Shown: positions 42,889 through 52,258 of the stretch, piece after piece
Layout: each line of letters starts with the position of its first letter
Position numbering within the stretch: the stretch's first letter is position 1
Assembly: GCA_024234595.1 (NCBI GenBank)
Contig: JACKNZ010000007.1
Span: 1 to 64,000, forward strand
DNA: 64,000 nucleotides
From: Moraxellaceae bacterium
GTDB lineage: Bacteria; Pseudomonadota; Gammaproteobacteria; Pseudomonadales; Moraxellaceae
Direction of reading: 5' to 3'
Notes under the pieces: generated by a model
The model's input: only the letters and a program-made list of their open reading frames with translations
Told to the model about the DNA's origin: nothing
Databases searched by the model: none
Made by a program: the position numbers and the translations under genes

Positions 42889-44854
42889 AAAATTACTCAT
42901 CGCCAATCGTGGTGAAATTGCTTGTCGTATTATTAAAACCGCGCGTCGTTTAGGCGTGCGTACCGTTGCCGTCTATTCCACGGCTGATGCCAATGCCTTA
43001 CATGTGCAAATGGCTGATGAAGCTTTTTGTATTGGCAATCCACCTAGCCGCGAATCGTATTTATGTGCCGATAAAATCATCGCCACCGCCCTTGCTTGTG
43101 GTGCACAAGCGATTCACCCTGCTTATGGTTTTTTATCCGAAAATGCTGAGTTTGCTGCTAAAGTTGCTGACGCAGGATTATTATTTGTTGGCCCTTCTGC
43201 CCATGCTATTTTGGCGATGGGTGGCAAATCACAAGCCAAAGCCTTAATGCAAAAAGCAGGTGTACCGTTAATTGAAGGCTACCACGGTGAGGCGCAAGAC
43301 CAAGACACATTAATTGCACAAGCCTTAAAAATTGGTTTACCTGTCTTATTAAAAGCCTCTGCGGGTGGTGGTGGCAAAGGGATGCGCTCGGTATTTGTTA
43401 CCGAAGAATTACCCGAAGCGATTCAAGCGGCACAGCGCGAAGGCCAAAACAGTTTTGGTGATGGTCGTTTATTAATTGAAAAATTATTGGTTAAACCGCG
43501 TCATGTTGAAGTGCAAATTTTGGCCGACAAACATGGCCATTGTGTGTATTTATTTGACCGTGATTGTTCTTTACAACGTCGTCATCAAAAAGTGGTTGAA
43601 GAAGCACCTGCTCCCGATTTAAGCCCTGAATTACGTGCGGCAATGGGACAAGCGGCTGTTAAAGCGGCTCAAGCCATTGGCTATAGTAATGCTGGCACGA
43701 TTGAGTTTTTGGTGGCCAATAATCAATTTTATTTTATGGAAATGAATACCCGCTTACAGGTTGAACATCCCGTCACCGAAATGATTAGCGGCCTAGATTT
43801 AGTCGAATGGCAATTACGGATTGCCGCAGGTGAACATTTAACCTTGCAGCAAGAAAACCTAAAAGCCAACGGTCATGCCATTGAAGTACGTTTATATGCC
43901 GAAGACCCTGCCCATGATTTTTTGCCTGCGATTGGTAAGCTAAATCAATTTAGCTACAAGCAACAACACGCTTGGCAACGCATTGATACAGGTTTTCAAA
44001 CGGGTGATGAAATCTCCCCTTTTTATGATCCGATGTTAGCCAAGGTCATTGCTTGGGGTGAAAATCGTCAATTAGCTATTGCCCGTTTATTACAAACCTT
44101 GGCCGATATTCGCATTAGTGGCTTACGCCATAACCTGAGTTATTTACAACGAGTCATTGCTCACCCTGATTTTGCTGATAGTCAACATTTAGCCACTGAC
44201 TTTTTGGGTTTGCGCCATCAAGCCTTATTAAATCAAGACAGCCCCTACCAACAAGCGGCTTTATTAGTGGCTGCAGCTTATTATTGGCAACAGCAACAAC
44301 AAAACGTCTCTGTGGTTAGCAATGATTTATATTCGCCTTGGCAAAATTTGGTGGCATGGCGAACATTAGGTGACAACTATAGCAGCTTACAACTTGTTGT
44401 TAACGAACAAAACCAACAGCTACAATTGCAAAAACAAGGTGAAAATTTTGTTTGGCAACAGGCCGAACAACAAGGACAATTTAGCTTTAAACAAGATAAC
44501 AACGAGTTTATTTATCAAGATGCTCAGCAACGTTTACGTTTTCAAGTGACGCTGGATAGTCATGGTTTGCAATTAGCCCATGAAGGTGTGATTTGGCAAT
44601 GTCGTTTATTAGAGCCTTATAAACAAAGTCAACAACAGCAAAACCAACACAAAGGCTATTGTGCGCCAATGACTGGCCGTATTACCGCAGTTTTAGTCAA
44701 TGCCGAACAAGCAGTAACTAAAGGCGAAACTTTAGTGGTCATGGAAGCGATGAAAATGGAACATCGTATTGTCGCCCAAGACGATTTTACCATTGAAGAA
44801 ATTTGGGTCGGTGTGGGTGATTTGGTTCAAGATGGACAAGTATTGTTGAAGTGA
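42881..44854 (+). CDS. liuD: 3-methylcrotonyl-CoA carboxylase, biotin-carboxylase (alpha) subunit
   Basis: A 657-residue protein. Its biotin carboxylase domain (IANRGEIACRIIKTARRLGV at the N-terminus, ATP-grasp KASAGGGGKGMR near 162, MNTRLQVEHPVTEMISGLDL near 288) is followed by a linker rich in Gln. A C-terminal biotinyl domain carries the biotinylated lysine in VMEAMKMEHRI near residue 625. It carboxylates biotin with ATP and bicarbonate for LiuB. Its length is normal. A small inverted repeat follows the stop and may end the operon. Confidence 0.93.
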   Translation: MIKKLLIANRGEIACRIIKTARRLGVRTVAVYSTADANALHVQMADEAFCIGNPPSRESYLCADKIIATALACGAQAIHPAYGFLSENAEFAAKVADAGLLFVGPSAHAILAMGGKSQAKALMQKAGVPLIEGYHGEAQDQDTLIAQALKIGLPVLLKASAGGGGKGMRSVFVTEELPEAIQAAQREGQNSFGDGRLLIEKLLVKPRHVEVQILADKHGHCVYLFDRDCSLQRRHQKVVEEAPAPDLSPELRAAMGQAAVKAAQAIGYSNAGTIEFLVANNQFYFMEMNTRLQVEHPVTEMISGLDLVEWQLRIAAGEHLTLQQENLKANGHAIEVRLYAEDPAHDFLPAIGKLNQFSYKQQHAWQRIDTGFQTGDEISPFYDPMLAKVIAWGENRQLAIARLLQTLADIRISGLRHNLSYLQRVIAHPDFADSQHLATDFLGLRHQALLNQDSPYQQAALLVAAAYYWQQQQQNVSVVSNDLYSPWQNLVAWRTLGDNYSSLQLVVNEQNQQLQLQKQGENFVWQQAEQQGQFSFKQDNNEFIYQDAQQRLRFQVTLDSHGLQLAHEGVIWQCRLLEPYKQSQQQQNQHKGYCAPMTGRITAVLVNAEQAVTKGETLVVMEAMKMEHRIVAQDDFTIEEIWVGVGDLVQDGQVLLK

Positions 44855-44880
44855 TTTTTAGGATAAACACATTATACTCT

Positions 44881-44900
44881 CCCTCCTTTATAAAGGAGGG
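44881..44900. repeat. Perfect palindrome of repeat family A after liuD
   Basis: CCCTCCTTTATAAAGGAGGG is a perfect 20-bp palindrome lying between the convergent liuD and the Res-like gene. It resembles the first hairpin in the infC-rpmI gap and may act as a shared transcript end, though no long T run follows. Confidence 0.6.
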
Positions 44901-44934
44901 TTGAAAATAAAAAGGACTACTTTTGGTGGAATGC

Positions 44935-47900
44935 TTATGCCATGATTTTGTTGAATAACTTAGGCAAATACTTATACCCACCATCCTCCATAAATAATAC
45001 ATGCTTATCCTCTAGTTCTTGTTGACTTTGAGTATTGTTAAGCAAATCACTTAAAGCTGTATTTGACAAAATAAATGCCGTTAAATTTAGTTTACTGTCA
45101 TTGACTTGCTTTTCTATCTCTTTAATCTCCCGATAAAGTTGCAATTTAGGGTCTGTTAAATTGAGTTGGCGAATGCCTTTAGGGTCAATCAAACTTAAAT
45201 GTTGTTGGCCTGTTGTTTCGTTCACTAGCCATAGCAAAAAGTCGGGATAAAAATTACCTGCGGTAGTAAAGCCTAAACCTTTGGCTTTGTTATCGGCATT
45301 ACGCAACAGATATAGGCTATAACCTTCTAAGATTCTCTTGCCTTCTGGTGACTGGTAAAAAGCTTGTAAATCTTTGACAAAATTAATTTCACTTGGCGCA
45401 TCAAACGAAAGCGGTGTCATTTTAAGGGGTAGATTTTTATCCTGAACATCAAATAAAGGATAATATAAATGTCTATCAAAAAGAATGGCAGTGAGTTGCC
45501 CTGCTTGCCAATTTACTGCCTCTTTGACTTTTCCTTTATCTATCAGCGTTTGTAACTCATTCAGTCGGTCATAATACGTTTGACCACCATTTTCTACATC
45601 AAACTCAATGTGATAGATCTTACATAAACTATCATCATCTGCTTTCACAGTAGTAACCGTATAAAACTGCCCTTCATAAGCATTTTTGATACTCTTAAAA
45701 AATCGCTCGGTATAGTCTTTAAGTAACTGTATCAAAATATCTTCTTGTTGTTTTAAGGCTGATAAGCTGCTATTTTTTATCATGTGTTCGGGCGCATATA
45801 AGGTGTACCAATCAGGCTTAGCCAAACAAAATTCCCATAACTTTTGATAGTCTAAACGTAAATTACTGTAAGCTCTTTGTTGCTTGTAACTTTGAATAGC
45901 CAAATAAATTCTATCAAAATCAAACAAATGTATGTTAATCAAAGGGATTTTGATTTGTTGACGTTGGTCTTGAATACTTAATCCATCTAGCTTGCCTGTG
46001 GTATCAATCGCTTGTAAACGCGGATATAAATCTAACTCTATATGAATCTTTTTAAGTTTAGAGTCACCTGTTTGCGTGTCTATAAACTGCTTAGGTATTT
46101 CGTACAATTCAGGAAACACCTTTCGTTTAAAACCATTGGGCTGATTATCTTTATAGCCATCTTTAAGTGTTAAGGTTTTGAGCGAATGACTGGGTTTATT
46201 GGTTTTGGTTTTAAAGTCTAATTGCAGTATTTCATCTTGTGGAGTGACACCTTCCTCTTTTAAGTACGCTTTAAACGTTTCCATATAGTTGGCATTTACA
46301 CCAAAGATGTTAATCGTTTGCAATTTATCTAAATGTAGATTTCGCAACTGAGGCTGATTTAATTCGGCTCTTGTGCTGCGTTTTAAGGAGTAATCTTGTC
46401 CTTTTAGGCGCACACCACGACCAAAAAGCTGAATAATTTGTGAGCCTTCGCCTTTACCCATATTGAGCAAGCCCATCGTACTCACACGCCAACTGCTCCA
46501 ACCTTCGGTAAATTTGCGTGAGCCAATTAAAATGTTTAAGTGACTGTCTTTATGGTTAATAGTGCCAAAGATACTTTGACCAAAGCTATCGGTTTGAGTA
46601 TTTAAAAACGCCTGAGTGCTATGGGTTTCACATTGGCCAAACAATCCAGTTTCATCACCCACGTTAATTAAGCCAAAAGGCTGTGCCTCACCCACTTGTA
46701 AACGCAATTCACCTTTTACGCCTTTGACATTCACTACATTCAACCGTTGGCTGCTGTTGCTATTAAACACGGTTTTTAAAATATCGCTATAAACGTCTTG
46801 GGCAGACTTACCCATTAACGGGGTAAAACGGTCATAAAAAATATTATGACCTTTATCGTTTAATAACTCGGCTTGACTTTTAAGCAAGCTATCTAACCAA
46901 GTGATGATTTGACCTTGTTTATTTTCTAAAAACTGCGCCAAAAATAAAATCACCGTTAAAATATCGGAGTCATCGTCATTAACTTTGTTACCCACAAATA
47001 CCCACAACGGTTTTTCTAAGTTGTAATCACTGAGCTTTTGATTATTTTCTTTAAACAAATACAGTTGTTGATAAAAGGCTAACAAACAAGCGGTAAAATA
47101 CAAATCTCGCTTATTGCTATATTGAGCCTCTTGCAAGTTAAGAATCAGCGACTCTTTGCCGTAGCCATCTTGATAAAAATACTTGTAGGAATAATCAAAC
47201 AAAATGCTTTTGGCATACACTTCACGCAAGGCTTGCTGTTTAACTTTTTGTTTTTCTAAATCATCTAATTCTAGTTTGATGATGTCAGCTTTTTCTGTGC
47301 CTAACATTTTGGCTTTTTTCTTTTGTGCTTCTAAGGTGGCTTTATAGACGTTATCACTTTTACCAATGGCTTGGCCAAAAGTAGCCGAATATTCAAACGA
47401 AAAACCGCCTTTGCTAAGCGTTTCGCGCCGACTCATCCATGCCCCTGCGGCTGTGCCTGCACCACGATGCCCTTCGTCCACCAACACTAAGTTATTGCCA
47501 GTAAAGGCTTCAACAGCAACGGTTTTGTCGCCCATTTCATCCGCTAGTTTGTTGATGTCGATAATTTGAATGACTTCGCGGTCTAAGCTGCCTTGTCCTA
47601 TTTTATTTTTGTCAAAAAAGGTAGCTTCAAAACCAGACTCTTGCAGTTCTTTAAAGTGTTGGTGTGATAAACCTTCGTTGGGTGTTAGCAAAATGATTTT
47701 ATCGGGATGTGCTTTGTCGCCATTTTTTTGTTTAAAGTAATGCAAATACTGCAAGATATTAACATGCAACAATAAGGTTTTACCGCTACCTGTGGCACTC
47801 CAATACGCTACTTTGTTTAAGTCATCTTGGCTATAGCGTTCAAATTGCTGGTCTATATGTTTATCAGCATTATATTGAGTGAGTTGTTCATTTAAGCCTA

Positions 47901-48303
47901 CCAACATCTCTTGCGGCTTATTAACATAATAATCCAAATAAATCTCGGCGACTAACAGCGATAAATACTGAAAGTATTTTAGGTGCAGTGTTACGCCTTC
48001 GTGATAGTTACGCCGCTCGGTAATTTGTTGCCAATGTTTAACGATGTTTAGGTCATAACGTCTCAAGCTGTTTTCATCAATCAGATGCTTATGAAACAAG
48101 CTACGACAAAGCTCGTGAAAAAACTTGGTTTGGCCATCTTCGTCTATACCTTCAAATTTGGGATGCTCTAAGCGATTTTTTAAGCCTGTTAAATCGTTAG
48201 GATTAAAGAAATTAAGCAGCCATTGATTAGTGACTAACTGTTGATGAAAGTTAAGCGTTTTGGCATTTTTTTTTGAGGCTGATTTTTTTGGAGCTTGTGC
48301 CAT
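44935..48303 (-). CDS. Type III restriction Res-like helicase-nuclease
   Basis: A 1122-residue superfamily 2 helicase. Walker A YWSATGSGKTLLLHVNI lies near 168, motif II as DEGH (LVDEGHRGAGT) near 274, and motif VI IIQLFGRGVRLKG near 630. A C-terminal nuclease-like segment FYPDFLLWLV...LIDPKG near 1025-1040 fits PDDEXK spacing (PD...D-x-K), as in Res subunits. In type III systems Res translocates with Mod and cuts DNA with unmethylated sites. It follows the Mod-like gene by three bases, last in a five-gene leftward operon. It is longer than typical Res (about 970). Confidence 0.75.
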   Translation of the reverse strand: MAQAPKKSASKKNAKTLNFHQQLVTNQWLLNFFNPNDLTGLKNRLEHPKFEGIDEDGQTKFFHELCRSLFHKHLIDENSLRRYDLNIVKHWQQITERRNYHEGVTLHLKYFQYLSLLVAEIYLDYYVNKPQEMLVGLNEQLTQYNADKHIDQQFERYSQDDLNKVAYWSATGSGKTLLLHVNILQYLHYFKQKNGDKAHPDKIILLTPNEGLSHQHFKELQESGFEATFFDKNKIGQGSLDREVIQIIDINKLADEMGDKTVAVEAFTGNNLVLVDEGHRGAGTAAGAWMSRRETLSKGGFSFEYSATFGQAIGKSDNVYKATLEAQKKKAKMLGTEKADIIKLELDDLEKQKVKQQALREVYAKSILFDYSYKYFYQDGYGKESLILNLQEAQYSNKRDLYFTACLLAFYQQLYLFKENNQKLSDYNLEKPLWVFVGNKVNDDDSDILTVILFLAQFLENKQGQIITWLDSLLKSQAELLNDKGHNIFYDRFTPLMGKSAQDVYSDILKTVFNSNSSQRLNVVNVKGVKGELRLQVGEAQPFGLINVGDETGLFGQCETHSTQAFLNTQTDSFGQSIFGTINHKDSHLNILIGSRKFTEGWSSWRVSTMGLLNMGKGEGSQIIQLFGRGVRLKGQDYSLKRSTRAELNQPQLRNLHLDKLQTINIFGVNANYMETFKAYLKEEGVTPQDEILQLDFKTKTNKPSHSLKTLTLKDGYKDNQPNGFKRKVFPELYEIPKQFIDTQTGDSKLKKIHIELDLYPRLQAIDTTGKLDGLSIQDQRQQIKIPLINIHLFDFDRIYLAIQSYKQQRAYSNLRLDYQKLWEFCLAKPDWYTLYAPEHMIKNSSLSALKQQEDILIQLLKDYTERFFKSIKNAYEGQFYTVTTVKADDDSLCKIYHIEFDVENGGQTYYDRLNELQTLIDKGKVKEAVNWQAGQLTAILFDRHLYYPLFDVQDKNLPLKMTPLSFDAPSEINFVKDLQAFYQSPEGKRILEGYSLYLLRNADNKAKGLGFTTAGNFYPDFLLWLVNETTGQQHLSLIDPKGIRQLNLTDPKLQLYREIKEIEKQVNDSKLNLTAFILSNTALSDLLNNTQSQQELEDKHVLFMEDGGYKYLPKLFNKIMA

Positions 48304-48306
48304 GAC

Positions 48307-51300
48307 TTAAGCTCCTGCAAACATTTTGTCTAAAAACTCGCTTTCAATTTGACGAATTTTTTGGCTGCGAGTAATACCACCTTCATCATTCGTGCTTTGA
48401 AACACGGTGGGTATGTTGTGGTCGCCATTAACATAAATTACGTCATATTCGGTATCACGCGGATTAATGTGCAGTTTATCGAGGAGTTTATTAAGCTGCT
48501 CATAGCCAATTTTGTCACAATCACGCCAAAAAACTAACGCGCTTTCGCCGTTGGGTAATGTGCCTATCACTTGCACAAAGCCTTTTTCTAACTGCATATC
48601 TATTTGTTTAACTCGCAAGCCGAGTAAGTAGTTAAAGGTTTCGACTAAATCTACGGTGCGAGTTTGGTACGCGCCTGCACTGTCGGTGGTGATGTTGAGT
48701 TGGTAGTTAAACGGTTTTAAAAAGTCTGTGACTGAGAGTAATGATTTTTTGCTTTCGAGGGTGAGCATGTAGTGCATGAGGTATTGGCTACGCTCATCGG
48801 ATGGTAAATTGTTGACCCAGTCATCTTGTGTTTTGGTACGTTTTAATTCTAGGTTGTTGAGGGTGTCTTCGTAGCTTTCAATTTTGAGGACTTTAAAGGC
48901 ATGACTTATACCGTTGTAATTACCTGTGTTGTTGGCTTGGGCTTTGCCTTCTTTCCAATTTTCGCTAAAGACGACTTTTTGAATACGCGGTTTGAGGACG
49001 GTGTCGAAGTATTCGCCTTGTTCCATGAGGATATATTTGCGTTGGCCGTTGTCTTGGCGGTTTAGGTTGATAACGGCGTGGGCAGTTGTGCCTGAACCAG
49101 CGAAGTAGTCGAGGGCTAAAGCATTTTTATCTAACGTCGGCAAAAAAAGAAACTCAATTAATTGTTTAGGTTTTACGGTATCAATTCCATGTCCATTACC
49201 TAAAATTTGACTAAGCTCAGTTTTTCCATTTTCAGCAGTTCCAATCAAATCTTCTGGAATAAAACTCCAAAATGGAATATGTGAATCTTCATCATCAACC
49301 CGATATGTCTTTTTAAAAGGCTCACCATCATCATTAAAACCGATGCGTTTATTTTCATACATCAATTTAATTTCGGCTTCACCAGCTTTCCATCTTTTAT
49401 CAACAGGCGGAGTATAAGCATCAATCTCAAATCTCATGGTTTCTCGCTGATATCTGCCTAAGTTTGAAGTTAAAATGGTTTCAGTTCTGTACTCACCTAA
49501 TTCATCTTTTTTAGGATATTTTCTTTCAATTCCAGAAGTTATTGGAAAGTAAATCCCTGAGTTAGCCATTGTATTTAAGTACACAAATTCACCAACAATC
49601 TGAGGACGATATTTAGCATCTCCTGCATTTGTTGGCTTGGCTCTTGATTTCCATAAGAATGGAATAGCATCTCGTCCAAAAATATTATCTAAAGTGATTC
49701 TTAAATTTCCCTCCTCATCTTTACCAATACTTGCAAAATTATAGCCATCACCTCTTAATAAATTAACGGACTCTATAATTCTGTCAAAAATAAAACTTAT
49801 CCATGATGAATGTTTAAAGTTATCCTTATAAATGAACGCACCATCTCCAGCTCCACCAATATTATACGGCGGGTCAATATAAATACACTTCACCTGCTCC
49901 TTATACCGCTCCTGCAACAAACTCAAGCCCTGAAAATTATCGCCATGCACCAACACCCCATCCACACACTCATCCAAATCATCCACCGCCCGCAACAACC
50001 GCGCCTTAAAATCAACACCAAATAACGCCGTATCCACCATCAAAAAACAAAACGGACTGACTTGCACAGGCGCATCATCCGCCAACAAATCTTGCTGCCC
50101 CTTAACAGGCTCAACCCCCTCACCCAACAACCACTTTTTAACCGCACCCACCTGCTTAGACTCAATACAACCCAAACTTAACCACTGATTTAACTGACTC
50201 TCATTCGCCGCAATCTCGGCATACAACGCACGCGGCACACGGTCTAAAGTTAAGCAATAATGCGCCGCTACCACAAATTTCTTTTTTAACCACAAACGCT
50301 TTTGAAAATCTTCCAAACTCGCCAAAAAGTCCACCAACTCCAACGCCACCGCGCGTAAACACTGAATCATGCGCAAATTCTGCTCAATACTGGCAAAGGT
50401 ATTCGCATTTTGCACATCATCCAAATGCAGCACTTCATTTTTAATATAAAAGTCCAACTCACCCCGCAAAAACTTACCCAAGTCTTTATGAATAAAATAA
50501 TCGGCAGTATTACTGGCGGTATAACGCTCTAAGCATTTTTGTAGCAAGGTACGCTCAGGATTTTTTTCGGTAGGCTGTTTTTGCTTTAACTCTGCCCAGT
50601 GCGTTTGCACTTCTTGATGCGATAAAATAGTGACTATAGCTTGGTTATTTAAATCTTCTTGTTTTGTACCTTTGCTAACAGGTGCATATTCAAAATGAAT
50701 CACTAATTCATCATTAACTACGCGTATTTGCTCAAGTGCTTGCTCATAACTTTCGCCTTCGTCATCGACAAGGGTTTGTACAAAGTCTGTATCTATTAAC
50801 TTAAAGCGGCGGTCTTTGTCGTTATCTTTACGGTTTTCTCGCGCAGTATCCGCCGCGACCAACTTAAACAACACACTACGACCATCACTTAACTTAAAAC
50901 GGTAATTGGCAAAGTTTTCGCCACTTTTGGTGTAGTACTGGTCTTTGTTTGCCCAATGCAACACCACTTCTTCGCCACTGTAAGGAATAGCGTAAGTATC
51001 ACCTTTGTATCGGCGTTGGCTAATAAAATCACCATTGTCGTAATAACGGCTAAAGAATGTCAGCAAATGGCTAAAGACTTGATTTTCGTGGCTGTCAGCT
51101 TGGCTGTTGCTATTTTTTAGGGCTAAATAACGTTGACCTAGGGGCGAATCAATGGCTTCTTTGTCGATTAAATTGCCTGACGCATCAAAGGCACGTTTGC
51201 CAAATTCATCGCGTAGCTCATTAACCAACTGATTAAGCTGCTGCTGTTGATTGCCTGCTTGTTGTGCAGCTAATAACTGTTTAACTTTTTGGTTTAAGTC

Positions 51301-51429
51301 TTGGTCTAAGTATTGGGTAATTTCGGCACTACGCGCATTCAAAATACGATACACGCCAAAATCTAATTCGGGCTTGTCAATTTGAAAAATTTCTTTGAGT
51401 TTGCGTACAAGGGCGTTAAAGTTGCTCAT
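48307..51429 (-). CDS. Long Mod-like N6-adenine DNA methyltransferase
   Basis: A 1040-residue beta-class methyltransferase. Motif IV DPPYNIG is near residue 519, and the AdoMet-binding FAGSGTTAH is near 776, in the order typical of Mod and other beta-class enzymes. The target-recognition region lies between them. Usual Mod subunits have about 600-700 residues. Here a 430-residue N-terminal region precedes motif IV (FFSRYYDNGDFISQRRYKGD, AIPYSGEEVVLHWANKDQYY) and contains no motif I know. The segment between the motifs is much more AT-rich than its flanks. Expected role: host protection by adenine methylation and partner for the Res-like protein. Confidence 0.75.
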   Translation of the reverse strand: MSNFNALVRKLKEIFQIDKPELDFGVYRILNARSAEITQYLDQDLNQKVKQLLAAQQAGNQQQQLNQLVNELRDEFGKRAFDASGNLIDKEAIDSPLGQRYLALKNSNSQADSHENQVFSHLLTFFSRYYDNGDFISQRRYKGDTYAIPYSGEEVVLHWANKDQYYTKSGENFANYRFKLSDGRSVLFKLVAADTARENRKDNDKDRRFKLIDTDFVQTLVDDEGESYEQALEQIRVVNDELVIHFEYAPVSKGTKQEDLNNQAIVTILSHQEVQTHWAELKQKQPTEKNPERTLLQKCLERYTASNTADYFIHKDLGKFLRGELDFYIKNEVLHLDDVQNANTFASIEQNLRMIQCLRAVALELVDFLASLEDFQKRLWLKKKFVVAAHYCLTLDRVPRALYAEIAANESQLNQWLSLGCIESKQVGAVKKWLLGEGVEPVKGQQDLLADDAPVQVSPFCFLMVDTALFGVDFKARLLRAVDDLDECVDGVLVHGDNFQGLSLLQERYKEQVKCIYIDPPYNIGGAGDGAFIYKDNFKHSSWISFIFDRIIESVNLLRGDGYNFASIGKDEEGNLRITLDNIFGRDAIPFLWKSRAKPTNAGDAKYRPQIVGEFVYLNTMANSGIYFPITSGIERKYPKKDELGEYRTETILTSNLGRYQRETMRFEIDAYTPPVDKRWKAGEAEIKLMYENKRIGFNDDGEPFKKTYRVDDEDSHIPFWSFIPEDLIGTAENGKTELSQILGNGHGIDTVKPKQLIEFLFLPTLDKNALALDYFAGSGTTAHAVINLNRQDNGQRKYILMEQGEYFDTVLKPRIQKVVFSENWKEGKAQANNTGNYNGISHAFKVLKIESYEDTLNNLELKRTKTQDDWVNNLPSDERSQYLMHYMLTLESKKSLLSVTDFLKPFNYQLNITTDSAGAYQTRTVDLVETFNYLLGLRVKQIDMQLEKGFVQVIGTLPNGESALVFWRDCDKIGYEQLNKLLDKLHINPRDTEYDVIYVNGDHNIPTVFQSTNDEGGITRSQKIRQIESEFLDKMFAGA

Positions 51430-51478
51430 GGGAGTCCTTTGAACTTTTAGAATATAAAGATAAATCAGTAAAAGTGAG

Positions 51479-51991
51479 TTATTCGCCTACATCATGCAAC
51501 ACGGCATCAATAAGCGTTTGTTTGATATAAATACCGCTACGTTGTAACTGCTCAATATAGGGCTTTATTTGAGTGATATAGCCTGCTTTTTTGGCCTTAC
51601 GCAAAATACCTAATGTACCAATACGCCCTACGCCAAACCGTTCTGCCACACGTCTAGCTTGAGCATCATCTAATAATACGGTGCTATTGGCTTCACTCAA
51701 TGCCAAAGCAATCGCTTGCGCCTCACCCTTATCAACCAATACCGTTAAAGGAGCGAGCCATTGTATTTGTGGTGTTTTAATTTGTACCCATGTTAATCGG
51801 CTGACTTCAAGTGCGCCTGCCAAGCCTTGACCATGTACAGTAACTTCTTCCCATACCATTTGCGGAATAATCACCTGCTGATATAACAAGCGTAGCAAAT
51901 CTAATTGACCAATAATCGCCAAAGCAATTAACGGCCCACTGTCACCAATAATCGTGGTTTGATTTTGAACGTTAGTCATCGCGTAGCTCAT
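51479..51991 (-). CDS. DUF3368 PIN-like toxin candidate
   Basis: A 170-residue protein with PIN-domain acidic residues: D in IIGDSGPLIALAIIGQLDLL near residue 18, E in VWEEV near 48, E in VDKGEAQAIALA near 90, and D in VLLDDAQARRVAERFGV near 110. DUF3368 proteins are paired with UPF0175 antitoxins, and PIN toxins cut RNA. It overlaps the antitoxin gene by 20 bases. The start may be residue 1 or the second ATG (residue 5). It sits inside the defence operon between the helicase and methyltransferase genes. Confidence 0.75.
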   Translation of the reverse strand: MSYAMTNVQNQTTIIGDSGPLIALAIIGQLDLLRLLYQQVIIPQMVWEEVTVHGQGLAGALEVSRLTWVQIKTPQIQWLAPLTVLVDKGEAQAIALALSEANSTVLLDDAQARRVAERFGVGRIGTLGILRKAKKAGYITQIKPYIEQLQRSGIYIKQTLIDAVLHDVGE

Positions 51992-52223
51992 CGGCTATTT
52001 GGTCATCATCCAAATTAATGACTGGAATATTGAGTCGCCCTAACTCGTACATAAATCGTAGTTTGGGCATATTACAAAATTCAGCCGCTTTACCTAATGA
52101 TAAGCGATGAATTTCAAAGAGTTTTGCGGCTAATAAAAAGGATAACTCAGCCTCTAAATCATGAGGTGTTTTACCTGATGTAAGCAATAAATCATCAGGA
52201 TATGGTAAAGATAATGCCTGCAT
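51972..52223 (-). CDS. UPF0175-family antitoxin candidate
   Basis: An 83-residue protein with the UPF0175 pattern (LEAELSFLLAAKLFEIHRLS, then LGKAAEFCNMPKLRFMYELG, then LNIPVINLDDDQIADE), a small helix-turn-helix-like fold. Antitoxin precedes toxin here. In the family it binds and silences the DUF3368 partner and may repress the operon. The nearby helicase gene ends 35 bases upstream, so the pair is probably transcribed with it. Confidence 0.75.
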   Translation of the reverse strand: MQALSLPYPDDLLLTSGKTPHDLEAELSFLLAAKLFEIHRLSLGKAAEFCNMPKLRFMYELGRLNIPVINLDDDQIADELRDD

Positions 52224-52258
52224 ATATTACGCTCCTTAACAACATGACACCTTAGACA

